The notes below the pieces were generated by a model that made no database searches, was not told the origin of the DNA, and was given only the letters and a program-made list of their open reading frames with translations. From Amia ocellicauda (taxonomy: Eukaryota; Chordata; Actinopteri; Amiiformes; Amiidae), in assembly GCF_036373705.1 (NCBI RefSeq), contig NC_089864.1, forward strand, positions 5,602,001-5,666,000: 64,000 bases of DNA. The letters are read 5' to 3'. Each line of letters opens with the position of its first letter. The first letter of the stretch is position 1. Position numbers and translations under genes: made by a program. Shown here in pieces: positions 51,901 through 59,721 of this stretch.

Positions 51901-54900
51901 ACACACAGGGACAGTGTAGGGCCTGCTTCAGTAGACGTGCAATTGGGTGCCAAGCAAGTGCTTTAAAAGAGCCCGAAGTGTAACAAAATTCCCATTTATT
52001 AATCCTCTGAATCGGGTAGACCCTTGGGGGAGGGGGTGGGGGGTTACAGCTGCACTCCAGACTGGATTGTAAGAAGTCTAGGGCAGATAACTTCTTATTT
52101 GCCGCTTTGTATCTCTTTTAAAACGTAAGAAATATTGAATGGACCGTGTGTTGCAGCAGTTGATCTCAATTTGCCAGCTTATTTGTCATTGAGAAATTAC
52201 CCTTACTTCAGTGCAGGAGAAAGCTGCAAGCCGTTCAGACTAATCCCTGTGTGTTGTGTAACGGGCAGAACTGCCGAGGCCGGTGTTTCGGGTCCGCTGC
52301 GGGCCTCGCGCCGCTGCCTCGCATGTGGGCAGTGTAAGGCGGCTGCAGTGCTGATGGAGATTTAAAATGTTTAGAGGGAATTCGAGGATTTGTCAGGATT
52401 AGCGTCGGGTTTAATGGTTATGTAAAATACAGTGAGACTTGTAATTTCTCGGGATTAAAGCTCCATTCCGAGTTCTCCTGCCTGTCCGGGCTGTCCGAGG
52501 CGGGGGTGGGGGGTCGAGAGAGGGCCGGGCGTGATTGTACTGACCTCGAAATGCATCGCCCTGTCGGAAGCAGAGCCACAGGGCACGGCGGACTGAGAGG
52601 GTGGAGGAGGGAGCTGGTTTGTGCCTGTGATGAAACAATGGGTTCACTGTGCTCCCACCCGGTGAGCTAGTTCTCCCAGAGACGCCTGTGCCATATGGAC
52701 TGAAGGAGCCCGACACTCTCCTGGATCTGTGTGTGTGTGTGCTTGCGTACATTGCTGCATGTTCTGCACCACCTTCTCCGGGACTCCCTCCGAGGAGCTG
52801 ACAGACAGCGGCTACCAGGTCAGCGGCTGCCTCGGGCCCCTGCACTGCCTCGTCCTGCCCGAAGACGAGCTCTATCTGCCCCTGTCCTCCGTGGCCCGAG
52901 GCGAGGGCTCTTGCCTCCTGATGGGGAAGTTCCTGTTAGATGTGAACGTGGGTGCTCTGGAGGACCGTAACATGAACTACTTTAGCCCTGCGTGCGCTGC
53001 GTTTCACCTTAAAAAACGGACAGGCAAAGCCAGAGGTAGGTATGCGTGTTGGGTGGTTGCGACGTAAAGGGTGCGTTTTGGCCGGTCGGGGACTTCCGGG
53101 TTGCAGTTTCTTTGATTCTTTACTGCCCTCTGAATGTTGGCCTCCCAGGAAAATTCTCCTGTTCGTCGGTTCATGCGGATTTTGTTGTTCTGTACCAGGA
53201 GACGTTTGCAATTCCTAAATTCCCTTTTATTGTTCTAATCAAGGGGAGGAAGAGGAAGGCTTTTGTTTGTTTATAAGGAACAGAGTACATTGTCCACATA
53301 CTACCGCCGTGGGGATGTAAATATAAATGATTCTGAAATTCTGGATGTTTATAAGCTCCTAGCTTTTGTGTAAATTCACAGTCCGGGGACATTTTGTATG
53401 TGTTTCGGCTCTGCGGCTCCTTCCATTACATGCCATATTTTATTCCATAACATCAGAATTTTAACTTATTTGTGTACAAATGATCATTAGATGGGTGCCG
53501 TAGCCCATCCTTATACAATAAGTGTTGGAAATAAACCCTTCAGATCAGTAAGTCAGAAAATTTGTGCTAATAGGGCTGATTTCTTCCAGCACTGAAATTA
53601 GTCCAAGGCGGCAGTGAGACATACTTGCCCCCTCACAGCAGAGCGGCTGCAGAGCAAAGAATCAAAAAGACGAGGATAAAGTGTAGCTGACGAGCCGTCC
53701 TGTGTTCTGTCCCCTAGGACCTGCATTGCCCATGGCCACAGTGGACATAAAGAATCCAGAAATCACGAACATGCGGTACTCGAACTCCCAACACGCTCCC
53801 AACAACATCCTGCACCCCAACCTCGTCAAGGACAAGAAGAAAGTCAAGGGGAAAAAGAAGAAGTTGACCAAGGCAGACATCGGGACCCCCAGCAACTTCC
53901 AGTAAGAATGTTGTCCTCTGTCCTGTGTTTCCCTTGACCAAGATGCAGTCTAGACTTTTCTTATTTGAGCCAGTGTTACTCACCATTTTAATTCAGTTAA
54001 TCGATACTCCTCATTAAGCTACACTAATTTATCAGCAGTGCCTTTGTCAAGATCATTGAGTGCTTTATTCTCCTGGGAGCAGTGAATACTCCAGCTGATC
54101 AAACTCCCTTAAGAGGATGTGGGCACATTTGTCTGCAACCTTTTATTTCTACAATTCGCTTTGATAACTTTAAAGTGTTCTTATTCCTGTAACGCTTCCT
54201 GCCGTTTAGAGTTGCCGTGATTGTTTCCCCACTGTGCGTAATCTTATACCTGCCATCATGCTGTTTTAAGGATGTATTTAAATTCGAATTGAGGTTATGC
54301 ATAGTTTTGTATAGCATTAGCAGTGCTGTACCAAAACATTGTATTGATGTTTTGATTTCAAATGTTTTTGCTAGTGATTGATATCTCGTTTGTTTATTTA
54401 TTTATTTATTTATTTATTTATACTTCAACAGTGTGCTTATCTTTACAATTGATTTATTTTAGGCACATTGGACACGTTGGCTGGGATCCAAACACAGGCT
54501 TTGATGTAAGTACAGTGGACATTAAGCGTTGGAGTACATGGGGGGATGAGCTGCGTAGGTGATTGTGTTTTGAGTTTAGAAGCGTGTGGAATGTCATGTG
54601 ACCCAGTCAGAACAATAGCATGTGTGTATGTGGGGACGGCCCACAGACACGTTCTCAATGTTTTTTTTTTCTTTCCCCCCCTGTCAACCGAGCTTTTCTC
54701 AGGTCTTGAGTTACAGTGGATTAATTCCACGGGTTACACAAAGAGATCTGAAAGCCTTTTATTCTTTGCCAGCTGCATATCTGCATATAAAAGCTAAATA
54801 ATAAAGACAATAAATAAAGAGGATTCGATCATTTTTGGGGGGCTTGTGCCATGTTTGATGCTTTTCTGCCCTGCCGTGGCTGTGGGAGAATTGCAGTAAC

Positions 54901-57900
54901 AAGAAGTGGTCACAGGGTGGCAGCCATATTCCAGCACAGTGAGGAATTGCAAAACTCTGAACTTGGCGTTTAGGTGTGTGTTCCTGTATTACTATAACCA
55001 TATCTTTAATTTGACTTTGTGTGAGGATACTGTTGCAGTTGTATTAAAAATTAGATTTAAAAATAATTCAGCAAAACTTCAGTTCAAGGCAGTCCTTCAG
55101 AGAGTCGTCCCTGTAGTGTTTCAGCCTCCCCCCGCCCGATTAACGCCTCCGTCCTGTGCGGCCGAGGGATTGAGTTTTTTATTTGGGTTTCATTCTGGTC
55201 CCCCAGCTGAATAATTTAGACCCGGAGCTGAAGAACCTGTTTGATATGTGTGGGATCTCGGAGGCACAGCTGAAAGACAAAGAAACATCCAAAGTGATCT
55301 ACGACTTCATCGAGAAGAAGGGCGGGGTGGAGGCGGTAAAGAATGAGCTGCGCAGGCAAGGTGAGTCCTTCTCGGCCAATTTTGTGTTAATTAATCTTCA
55401 ATTTTAAACAAGAACGGTACACACGGGTTATCACGGACTCGTGAGAGATGCAGTATGACTTTTCCTGTGATCTATAGGTGTTGTGGTTGTTTCAATATCT
55501 GTTACCACCCTGTCTAACGAAGCAGAGCTTGTTTGCCGGTCCCGTGCAGGGTTCAATAGATCTGTGTCAGGATATGCAGTTCTGTATGAACACAGGCCGC
55601 CCCAAGGCTTTGAACTGTGATCTTGTCCTTCACACTCATTTTTCAAAAAGCCAGTGCATTTAGGGTTTGATTCAGCTTGATTCCTTGGCCTTGATAAAGT
55701 CTGGCGCTAACCTAGCTAAAATAACTTGGGGGGCAGGTCATCCAAGATCTGGTGTCTCTGTCGAGTGACACTTGAGGTGCTGGTAGTGAGGGGGTGGCAC
55801 AACTAACGTCCCTCAAACTCTGTCCCGTAGGTCCTCCGCGGTGGTGTGGTAGGTGACTGTGAGACTCGCATGTTTGTGTGGAGATGCATGGTTGCTTTTC
55901 GTCTTCAAGAAGGGACTGAGCACCCTTGACATTCAAACTAGTTCAATTTATTTAGAAATGAATCTCTTATTAGACCAAAGACCTTTCAAATTAAAGCAAC
56001 GCAATAATAAGTACTTACGACACCTTTGTAAGTGATAAGAATTCCTGTCGTGTGCGTGCGCGCATGCTTGAGTTTGGTGTGTGAAGTGTGTGGCGTTTTG
56101 GGTTTGATTTATCTGAAGTCAATCTGCATTAATTGAAGTATAAAACAATACTTTTATTACTGTGCACAATGTATTAAACAAGCCTTTTTTTAGATGCTGA
56201 GAGCTCTTGGATTTCTACTAAATGCACGGAGTGTGTCTGCCCTTTTTGCGATGACTTGATGAAAGTGCGACTCGCTCTTCAGTTATGAGCTTGTAGTGCA
56301 GTATAATAAACGCTGATTAAACTGCCGTTTCTTGGCTCCAGGGTGTGTTTGGTCTTGCGTTGACTCGCTAAGGAGTCAAGCAACAAAACTACCAATGAAG
56401 TATGTAGCCAAGGAAGGAGGTGTAGACAGGCTTGTCCAAAAACAAAATGGTTTGATTTAGTCAAGTCATGGGCTTATTTACGCCTCAATACAAGTTTGTT
56501 TGTTTCACACAATGCTTGTGTTCCTCGCAGTGTTTTGGAAACTGTAGAGGGAAATACTGAATTGCAAGGCACACAGCTCCGCCTGCTGGTCAGCGAGGGG
56601 ACAGGTTAATGGTTGGGGAAACTTCTTTTAGTTTCTCTAGATCAGTGGTTCCCAACCCTGGTCCCGACCCCTACTCTGCTGTTTTTTGTTCCAGTCAAGC
56701 TCTCAATTAATTAATTGAACCTTAATTGAACTAATTTCCTAAATCAGAACCTTTCAGTTATTTTGAACCGTAGGGTTTTTAAGTATATTATTGTTTAAGG
56801 AAATTCTTAAGGAACCAACTTTTTACAAAGTTAAACACCGATTCAAATGTAATCAAACTACTTCAATTAAGGGTTCAATTAAGTAATTAAGAGCTCTATT
56901 GGAACAAAAAACAGCAGGGTTGGGGCTCCTCCAGGGCCAGGGTTGAGAACCACTGATCTAAATTGCGACTGTGCTGTTGTGTTCAATAATGAATTTACGA
57001 CTCGCCACTGCTGAGGAATTTAGCTTTTATCTACTGCTGAAGCCGGTAGTGATCAAAGTTGAATTAGAAAGTGCTGAGAATCATATATTTGTCAGGGAAG
57101 AAATTAGTATCGTGGTGTGATGCGTCTCTTCCTTCTCTCCCCCTCCTCCAGCCCCCCCACCGCCCCCGTCTCGAGGAGGCCCTCCTCCCCCCCCTCCCCC
57201 TCACAGCTCGGGCCCCCCGCCCCCACCTCCAGCCAGAGGCAGAGGCGCCCCCCCACCTCCTCCTCCCTCCCGGGCCCCTACGGCCGCTCCGCCACCGCCC
57301 CCTCCCTCCAGACCCGGCATGGGAGCCCCTCCACCGCCGCCACCCCCGACCCGTGGCCACCTACCCCCACCACCGCCCCCCTCACACGCCTCCATGGCCC
57401 CCTCGGCGCCCCCGCCTCCGCCACCCCCTCCATCCGGTCTGGGTTCAGGCGGACCCCCGCCTCCTCCTCCACCTCCCCCGCCGCCCGGACCCCCGCCTCC
57501 CGGACCTCCACCGCCTCCAGCTCCCGCCCTGGACACGGACCTGCAGTCCCCACTGGGGGGTAAGTCAGCACTGCTGGACCAGATCCGGGAGGGGACCCAG
57601 CTGAAGAAGGTGGAGCAGAACAACCGGCCGGTGTCCAACGTGGGACGGGACGCCCTGCTGGACCAGATCCGACAGGGTATCCAACTGAAGACGGTGAGAA
57701 CTTCCCCTTTCCCAGAATGCACCATAAACACAGACATCGAACACATAGGAAGTGTAACATTAGGCACATGCTGTGGACCCCAATCATGTGACATCGCTGT
57801 TCCTCTGGATTTATGTCACATGATTGGGGTCCACCACTTTTTTCTTCTCACTGTAACAAGATAAACACTGTAAGAAATGTAAACGAATAGAAGTCTTGGT

Positions 57901-58109
57901 TACCTCATTTCACGAGGAATAATTCCAGAGTCGGGTTCTGGAACCCCTGCTCTAGAATGTTTCACCACTCACTCTAAACCCACTCATCTGTCTGTTGCAG
58001 GTAGCGGACGGCCCCGACTCGGCCCCTTCAACGCCAGGTCCCACTGCGGGCATCGTGGGGGCGCTGATGGAGGTCATGCAGAAGAGGAGTAAAGCCATCC
58101 ACTCCTCTG
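40005..58109 (+). CDS. wasl: N-WASP (neural Wiskott-Aldrich syndrome protein), 3' exon missing
   Basis: Ten exons splice in frame with GT-AG borders: 40005-40109, 46045-46179, 47135-47221, 48981-49077, 50192-50215, 53718-53901, 54463-54505, 55207-55360, 57152-57693 and 58001-58109, giving 493 codons plus one base. N-WASP is a cytoplasmic, autoinhibited actin regulator that activates Arp2/3 when bound by Cdc42 and PIP2. Domains in order: WH1 (about residues 25-140), which binds WIP; a Lys-rich basic region (about 187-201); the CRIB motif ([20 protein letters not shown], 205-224); the Src-family target Tyr257 in VIYDFIEKK; the polyproline region (about 277-410), for SH3 proteins and profilin; two WH2 motifs, [14 protein letters not shown] (417-430) and [13 protein letters not shown] (445-457), for G-actin; and the central helix [13 protein letters not shown]. 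The acidic tail that contacts Arp2/3 would be encoded by an eleventh exon, not found up to 64000. Two WH2 motifs distinguish N-WASP from WASP. The ATG opens the WH1 frame ([12 protein letters not shown]) in CAATGA context; Met10 is an in-frame alternative. Confidence 0.96.
42911..42949. repeat. (AAT)n microsatellite in wasl intron 1
   Basis: Thirteen uninterrupted units. Confidence 0.95.
45757..45786. repeat. (GT)n microsatellite in wasl intron 1
   Basis: About fourteen GT units. Confidence 0.93.
46045..46179 (+). CDS. wasl: wasl exon 2, WH1 core
   Basis: 45 codons between CCCCTGCAG and GTAAGG. It contains [22 protein letters not shown] and the YFIRIFDIK strand of WH1. Residue C-C in KKCCGV differs from the mammalian KKCSGV. 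Confidence 0.95.
46180..48980 (+). other. wasl introns 2 and 3
   Basis: 46180-47134 and 47222-48980. Plain intronic sequence apart from the exon at 47135-47221; no repeats of note and no other exon recognised. Confidence 0.6.
47135..47221 (+). CDS. wasl: wasl exon 3, WH1
   Basis: 29 codons from [14 protein letters not shown] to FLSFVGD, with a TTCTGTGCAG acceptor and a GTAAGT donor. Phase 0 at both ends. Confidence 0.94.
48981..49077 (+). CDS. wasl: wasl exon 4, end of WH1
   Basis: 97 bases after TTTTTCCTCAG. It encodes the WH1 C-terminal helix ([20 protein letters not shown], then LLGRRQRRT) and ends in phase 1 before GTAAAT. Confidence 0.94.
50192..50215 (+). CDS. wasl: wasl exon 5, 24-bp microexon
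   Basis: A 24-base exon between TGTTTTTGCAG and GTAGGT encodes EKRRDPPN and one base of the next Gly codon, restoring the known N-WASP sequence between WH1 and the basic region. It keeps the frame whether included or skipped. Confidence 0.92.
52741..53035 (+). other. Open, GC-rich frame within wasl intron 5
   Basis: About 98 codons stay open on the plus strand with G/C-biased third positions and a mixed, protein-like composition (for example [15 protein letters not shown] and [20 protein letters not shown]). It reads up to a possible GGTAGGTATG donor at 53035. No good upstream acceptor with a long pyrimidine tract is obvious, and the peptide matches nothing I know in N-WASP. It could be an unannotated cassette exon, a fragment of another gene copied here, or chance. 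Confidence 0.25.
53718..53901 (+). CDS. wasl: wasl exon 6, basic region and start of CRIB
   Basis: 184 bases after TGTCCCCTAG. It encodes [14 protein letters not shown], a variable linker, the Lys-rich PIP2-binding region ([15 protein letters not shown]) and the start of CRIB (ADIGTPSNF). It ends in phase 2 before GTAAGA. Confidence 0.95.
54391..54421. repeat. (TTTA)n microsatellite in wasl intron 6
   Basis: Seven or so units, about 40 bases upstream of the exon 7 acceptor. Confidence 0.9.
54463..54505 (+). CDS. wasl: wasl exon 7, CRIB core
   Basis: 43 bases after TTTATTTTAG. It encodes [14 protein letters not shown], the Cdc42-contacting half of the CRIB motif, and ends in phase 0 before GTAAGT. 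The intron upstream contains a (TTTA)n microsatellite at 54391-54421. Confidence 0.95.
55207..55360 (+). CDS. wasl: wasl exon 8, autoinhibitory GBD
   Basis: 154 bases after TCCCCCAG. It encodes [20 protein letters not shown], the regulated tyrosine in VIYDFIEKK (Tyr257) and [13 protein letters not shown]. This segment folds on the central region to hold N-WASP inactive. Confidence 0.95.
55361..57151 (+). other. wasl intron 8
   Basis: 1.8 kb of intron. It holds the hAT-like MITE at 56643-56955; the rest shows no gene. Confidence 0.6.
56643..56955. mobile_element. hAT-like MITE in wasl intron 8
   Basis: Ends CAGTGGTTCCCAACCCTGG and the complementary CCAGGGTTGAGAACCACTG. Just inside each end are GTTCCAGTC..CTCTCAATTAATTAA and its mirrored counterpart. 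Flanks CTCTAGAT and ATCTAAAT match at six of eight positions, a possible decayed 8-bp duplication. The layout resembles the element at 33188-33507, although the extreme termini differ. Confidence 0.78.
57152..57693 (+). CDS. wasl: wasl exon 9, polyproline region and both WH2 motifs
   Basis: 542 bases from CCTCCTCCAG to GTGAGA. About 130 codons of Pro-rich repeats with Arg-Gly spacers are followed by the two G-actin-binding WH2 motifs. Strong C-richness makes long open frames in all phases and on the opposite strand; those are shadows. Confidence 0.95.
57773..57834 (+). other. Perfect 22-bp hairpin in wasl intron 9
   Basis: The arms 57773-57794 and 57813-57834 are exactly complementary (GTGGACCCCAATCATG pairs with CATGATTGGGGTCCAC, plus six more pairs), with an 18-base loop. 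It lies 79 bases after exon 9. It could be a very small MITE, a recent inverted duplication, or a transcribed hairpin. Mature microRNA status is not supported by sequence alone. Confidence 0.85.
58001..58109 (+). CDS. wasl: wasl exon 10, central (C) helix
   Basis: 109 bases after TCTGTTGCAG. It encodes [20 protein letters not shown] and [16 protein letters not shown], ending in phase 1 before GTAGGT. The next exon should begin by completing an Asp codon and encode the acidic tail. Confidence 0.95.
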
Positions 58110-58143
58110 GTAGGTGTCTGGGTTCTTAACGCCGCCGTAAGGA

Positions 58144-58520
58144 AGTTTACAATCGAGAGGAGGCCATTCGCCCCATCGTGCTCGTTTGGTGTCCATTAAT
58201 AACGAAGTGATCCAAGCATCCTATCCAGTCTGTTTTTAAATGTTCCCAAATTGTCTCTTCAGCCACATCGCTGGGGAGTTTGTTCAGATTGTGACGCCTC
58301 TCTGTGTGAAGAAGTGTCTCCTGTTTTCTGTCTTGAATGCCTTGAAGCCCAATTTCCATTTGTGTCCCCGGGTGCGTGTGTCCCTGCTGATCTGAAAAAG
58401 CTCCTCTGGTTTGATGTGATCGATTTCCTTCATGATTTTGAAGACTTGAATCAAGTCCCCACGTAGTCTCCTCTGTTCCAGGGTGAAAAGGCTCAGTTCC
58501 CTCAGTCTGACCCTGAAGGT
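58144..58520 (-). mobile_element. CR1-like LINE 3' end in wasl intron 10
   Basis: The same family and orientation as 2788 and 16476, starting 35 bases after exon 10 (AAGTTTACAATCGAGAGGAG). On the minus strand it carries frames for the reverse transcriptase tail (TRGAFSDQQGHTH and LNKLPSDVAEE). It ends near 58520 at CCCTCAGTCTGACC. It lies antisense to wasl. Confidence 0.85.
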
Positions 58521-59263
58521 GTATATTGTCTGCTAAAGGGGTGTGTGAGGGGAAAAAAATATAGATCTGTTTAAATGAAACCAAAAACACTTGATCTATA
58601 TGATAAATTAGTGTTTTCAATGTATTAACAAGGTTATCTATCATGTTTATTATGTTTTATCTCTTTATAATGTATATTGCTAAGCACAAGTCTCCAGTTG
58701 AAAATCCCTGCCACCAGGACTGCTCATGTCCAAGTTGTTTATAATGCCTAGCTGGTCCCTCTCCAGCATACAGCTTGGCCACACATTAACGCCATAACAT
58801 TAATCCGCGGATGCCTGGACTGCATTCAGGCACTCGTGATGCGGATCAGAACCAGAATAGCTCCCAGCGAGGGGAAGATGATCAGTCTGAGATATGGGCT
58901 GGGCATCCAAAGTGTTCATAAGATTGGGGGGTTGTATATTTTCATACAGGCAGGCTTCCACTCACACGGTATATAGGTGTAAACTGATATCCTTACATTG
59001 CCTGCGAAAGATTGTAAGGGGCAGTGGAACTTCTCTGGTTATAAAACCTGTCTGGAAGCCCGGTCTTCCATGGAAGTCTAGAAATAGTTGTGGTCCCGGA
59101 TCTTAGCCTGTCTGGGCTCTGTGGGTTTCTGACTGATATACCACACCTGCTCTGCCCCGGGACGAACGAGAGCCTGAGTAGTGCACGGGCCACACTCTCG
59201 AGCAGCTCCAGCTATTGGGGGGCCCAGCATCATCTCCTGACCGAACCCAGACCAAGGCTTCAA
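58521..59263. other. wasl intron 10, unassigned sequence
   Basis: No exon for the acidic tail is seen (no run of GAT/GAA/GAG codons after an acceptor). 58990-59090 includes CTGGTTATAAAACCTGTCTGG, which looks repeat-like, but I cannot assign it. Confidence 0.45.
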
Positions 59264-59385
59264 CCGCAACACTGGGGGGGGTTTGTTCCAGATCGTGACG
59301 AGACACTGTGTGAAGACGCATCTCCTGTTTGACATGTCATTGCCATGACAGAATGGCGGCCTTCCAGATCTGGAGAAGGAGGATG
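59264..59385 (-). mobile_element. Diverged CR1-like fragment
   Basis: Weak but collinear match to the CR1 copies: GTTTGTTCCAGATCGTGACG, then GTGTGAAGACGCATCTCCTG, and further on CCAGATCTGGA. On the minus strand one frame reads FTQCLVTIWNKPPP, matching the FTQRGVTIWNKLPS block of the family. It is older or from another subfamily than the other copies. Confidence 0.6.
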
Positions 59386-59395
59386 TATAACGATA

Positions 59396-59721
59396 GGTTA
59401 TCATCATAACCATGGTTCCCTGAAAAAGAAAGACAGACATTGCTGAATGGGAAGAGCCTTCTGACCTGCCAGTCAGTGAAAACATGTACCAAAGCTGCCC
59501 AATAGGGGCCCTGCTGGCAGGAGGAAGACCCACCCCTGTCGTCTGTGAAAAGTCTCCTCATGACTGCAGCTCCCTGCCATTTCTTCATCAGGAAGGTCAT
59601 CTGGCCGAGCGACCCCTGAAGGGTAATGGCTGTCTTTCTTTTTCAGGGAACTGGGGTTATGATAATAACCTATCGTTCCCTTTAAAATCAAAAGACATCC
59701 ATTACCGAATGGGAAGACTAT
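59396..59721. repeat. Inverted and direct terminal repeats of the DIRS-like element
   Basis: Three related arms: 59396-59443 (GGTTATCATCATAACC then GGTTCCCTGAAAAAGAAAGA), its inverted partner 59623-59670 (CTGTCTTTCTTTTTCAGGGA then GGTTATGATAATAACC), and a second forward arm at 59661-59721 (CTATCGTTCCCTTT, then CGAATGGGAAGA). The forward arms share the ending GAATGGGAAGA. Such inverted ends and internally repeated arms are expected at the end of a DIRS-type element, whose coding part follows immediately. Confidence 0.7.

Larger units (their letters stand above)
49078..53717 (+). other. wasl introns 4 and 5
   Basis: 49078-50191 and 50216-53717. Intron 5 includes a GC-richer patch (52450-53040) with a long open frame, listed separately. 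I recognise no mobile element here. Confidence 0.55.

Noticed and set aside
57064..57794. Long antisense and alternative-frame open frames over the proline-rich wasl exon
   Set aside because: They are shadows of C-rich, stop-poor sequence; only the frame that joins exons 8 and 10 encodes known N-WASP motifs.
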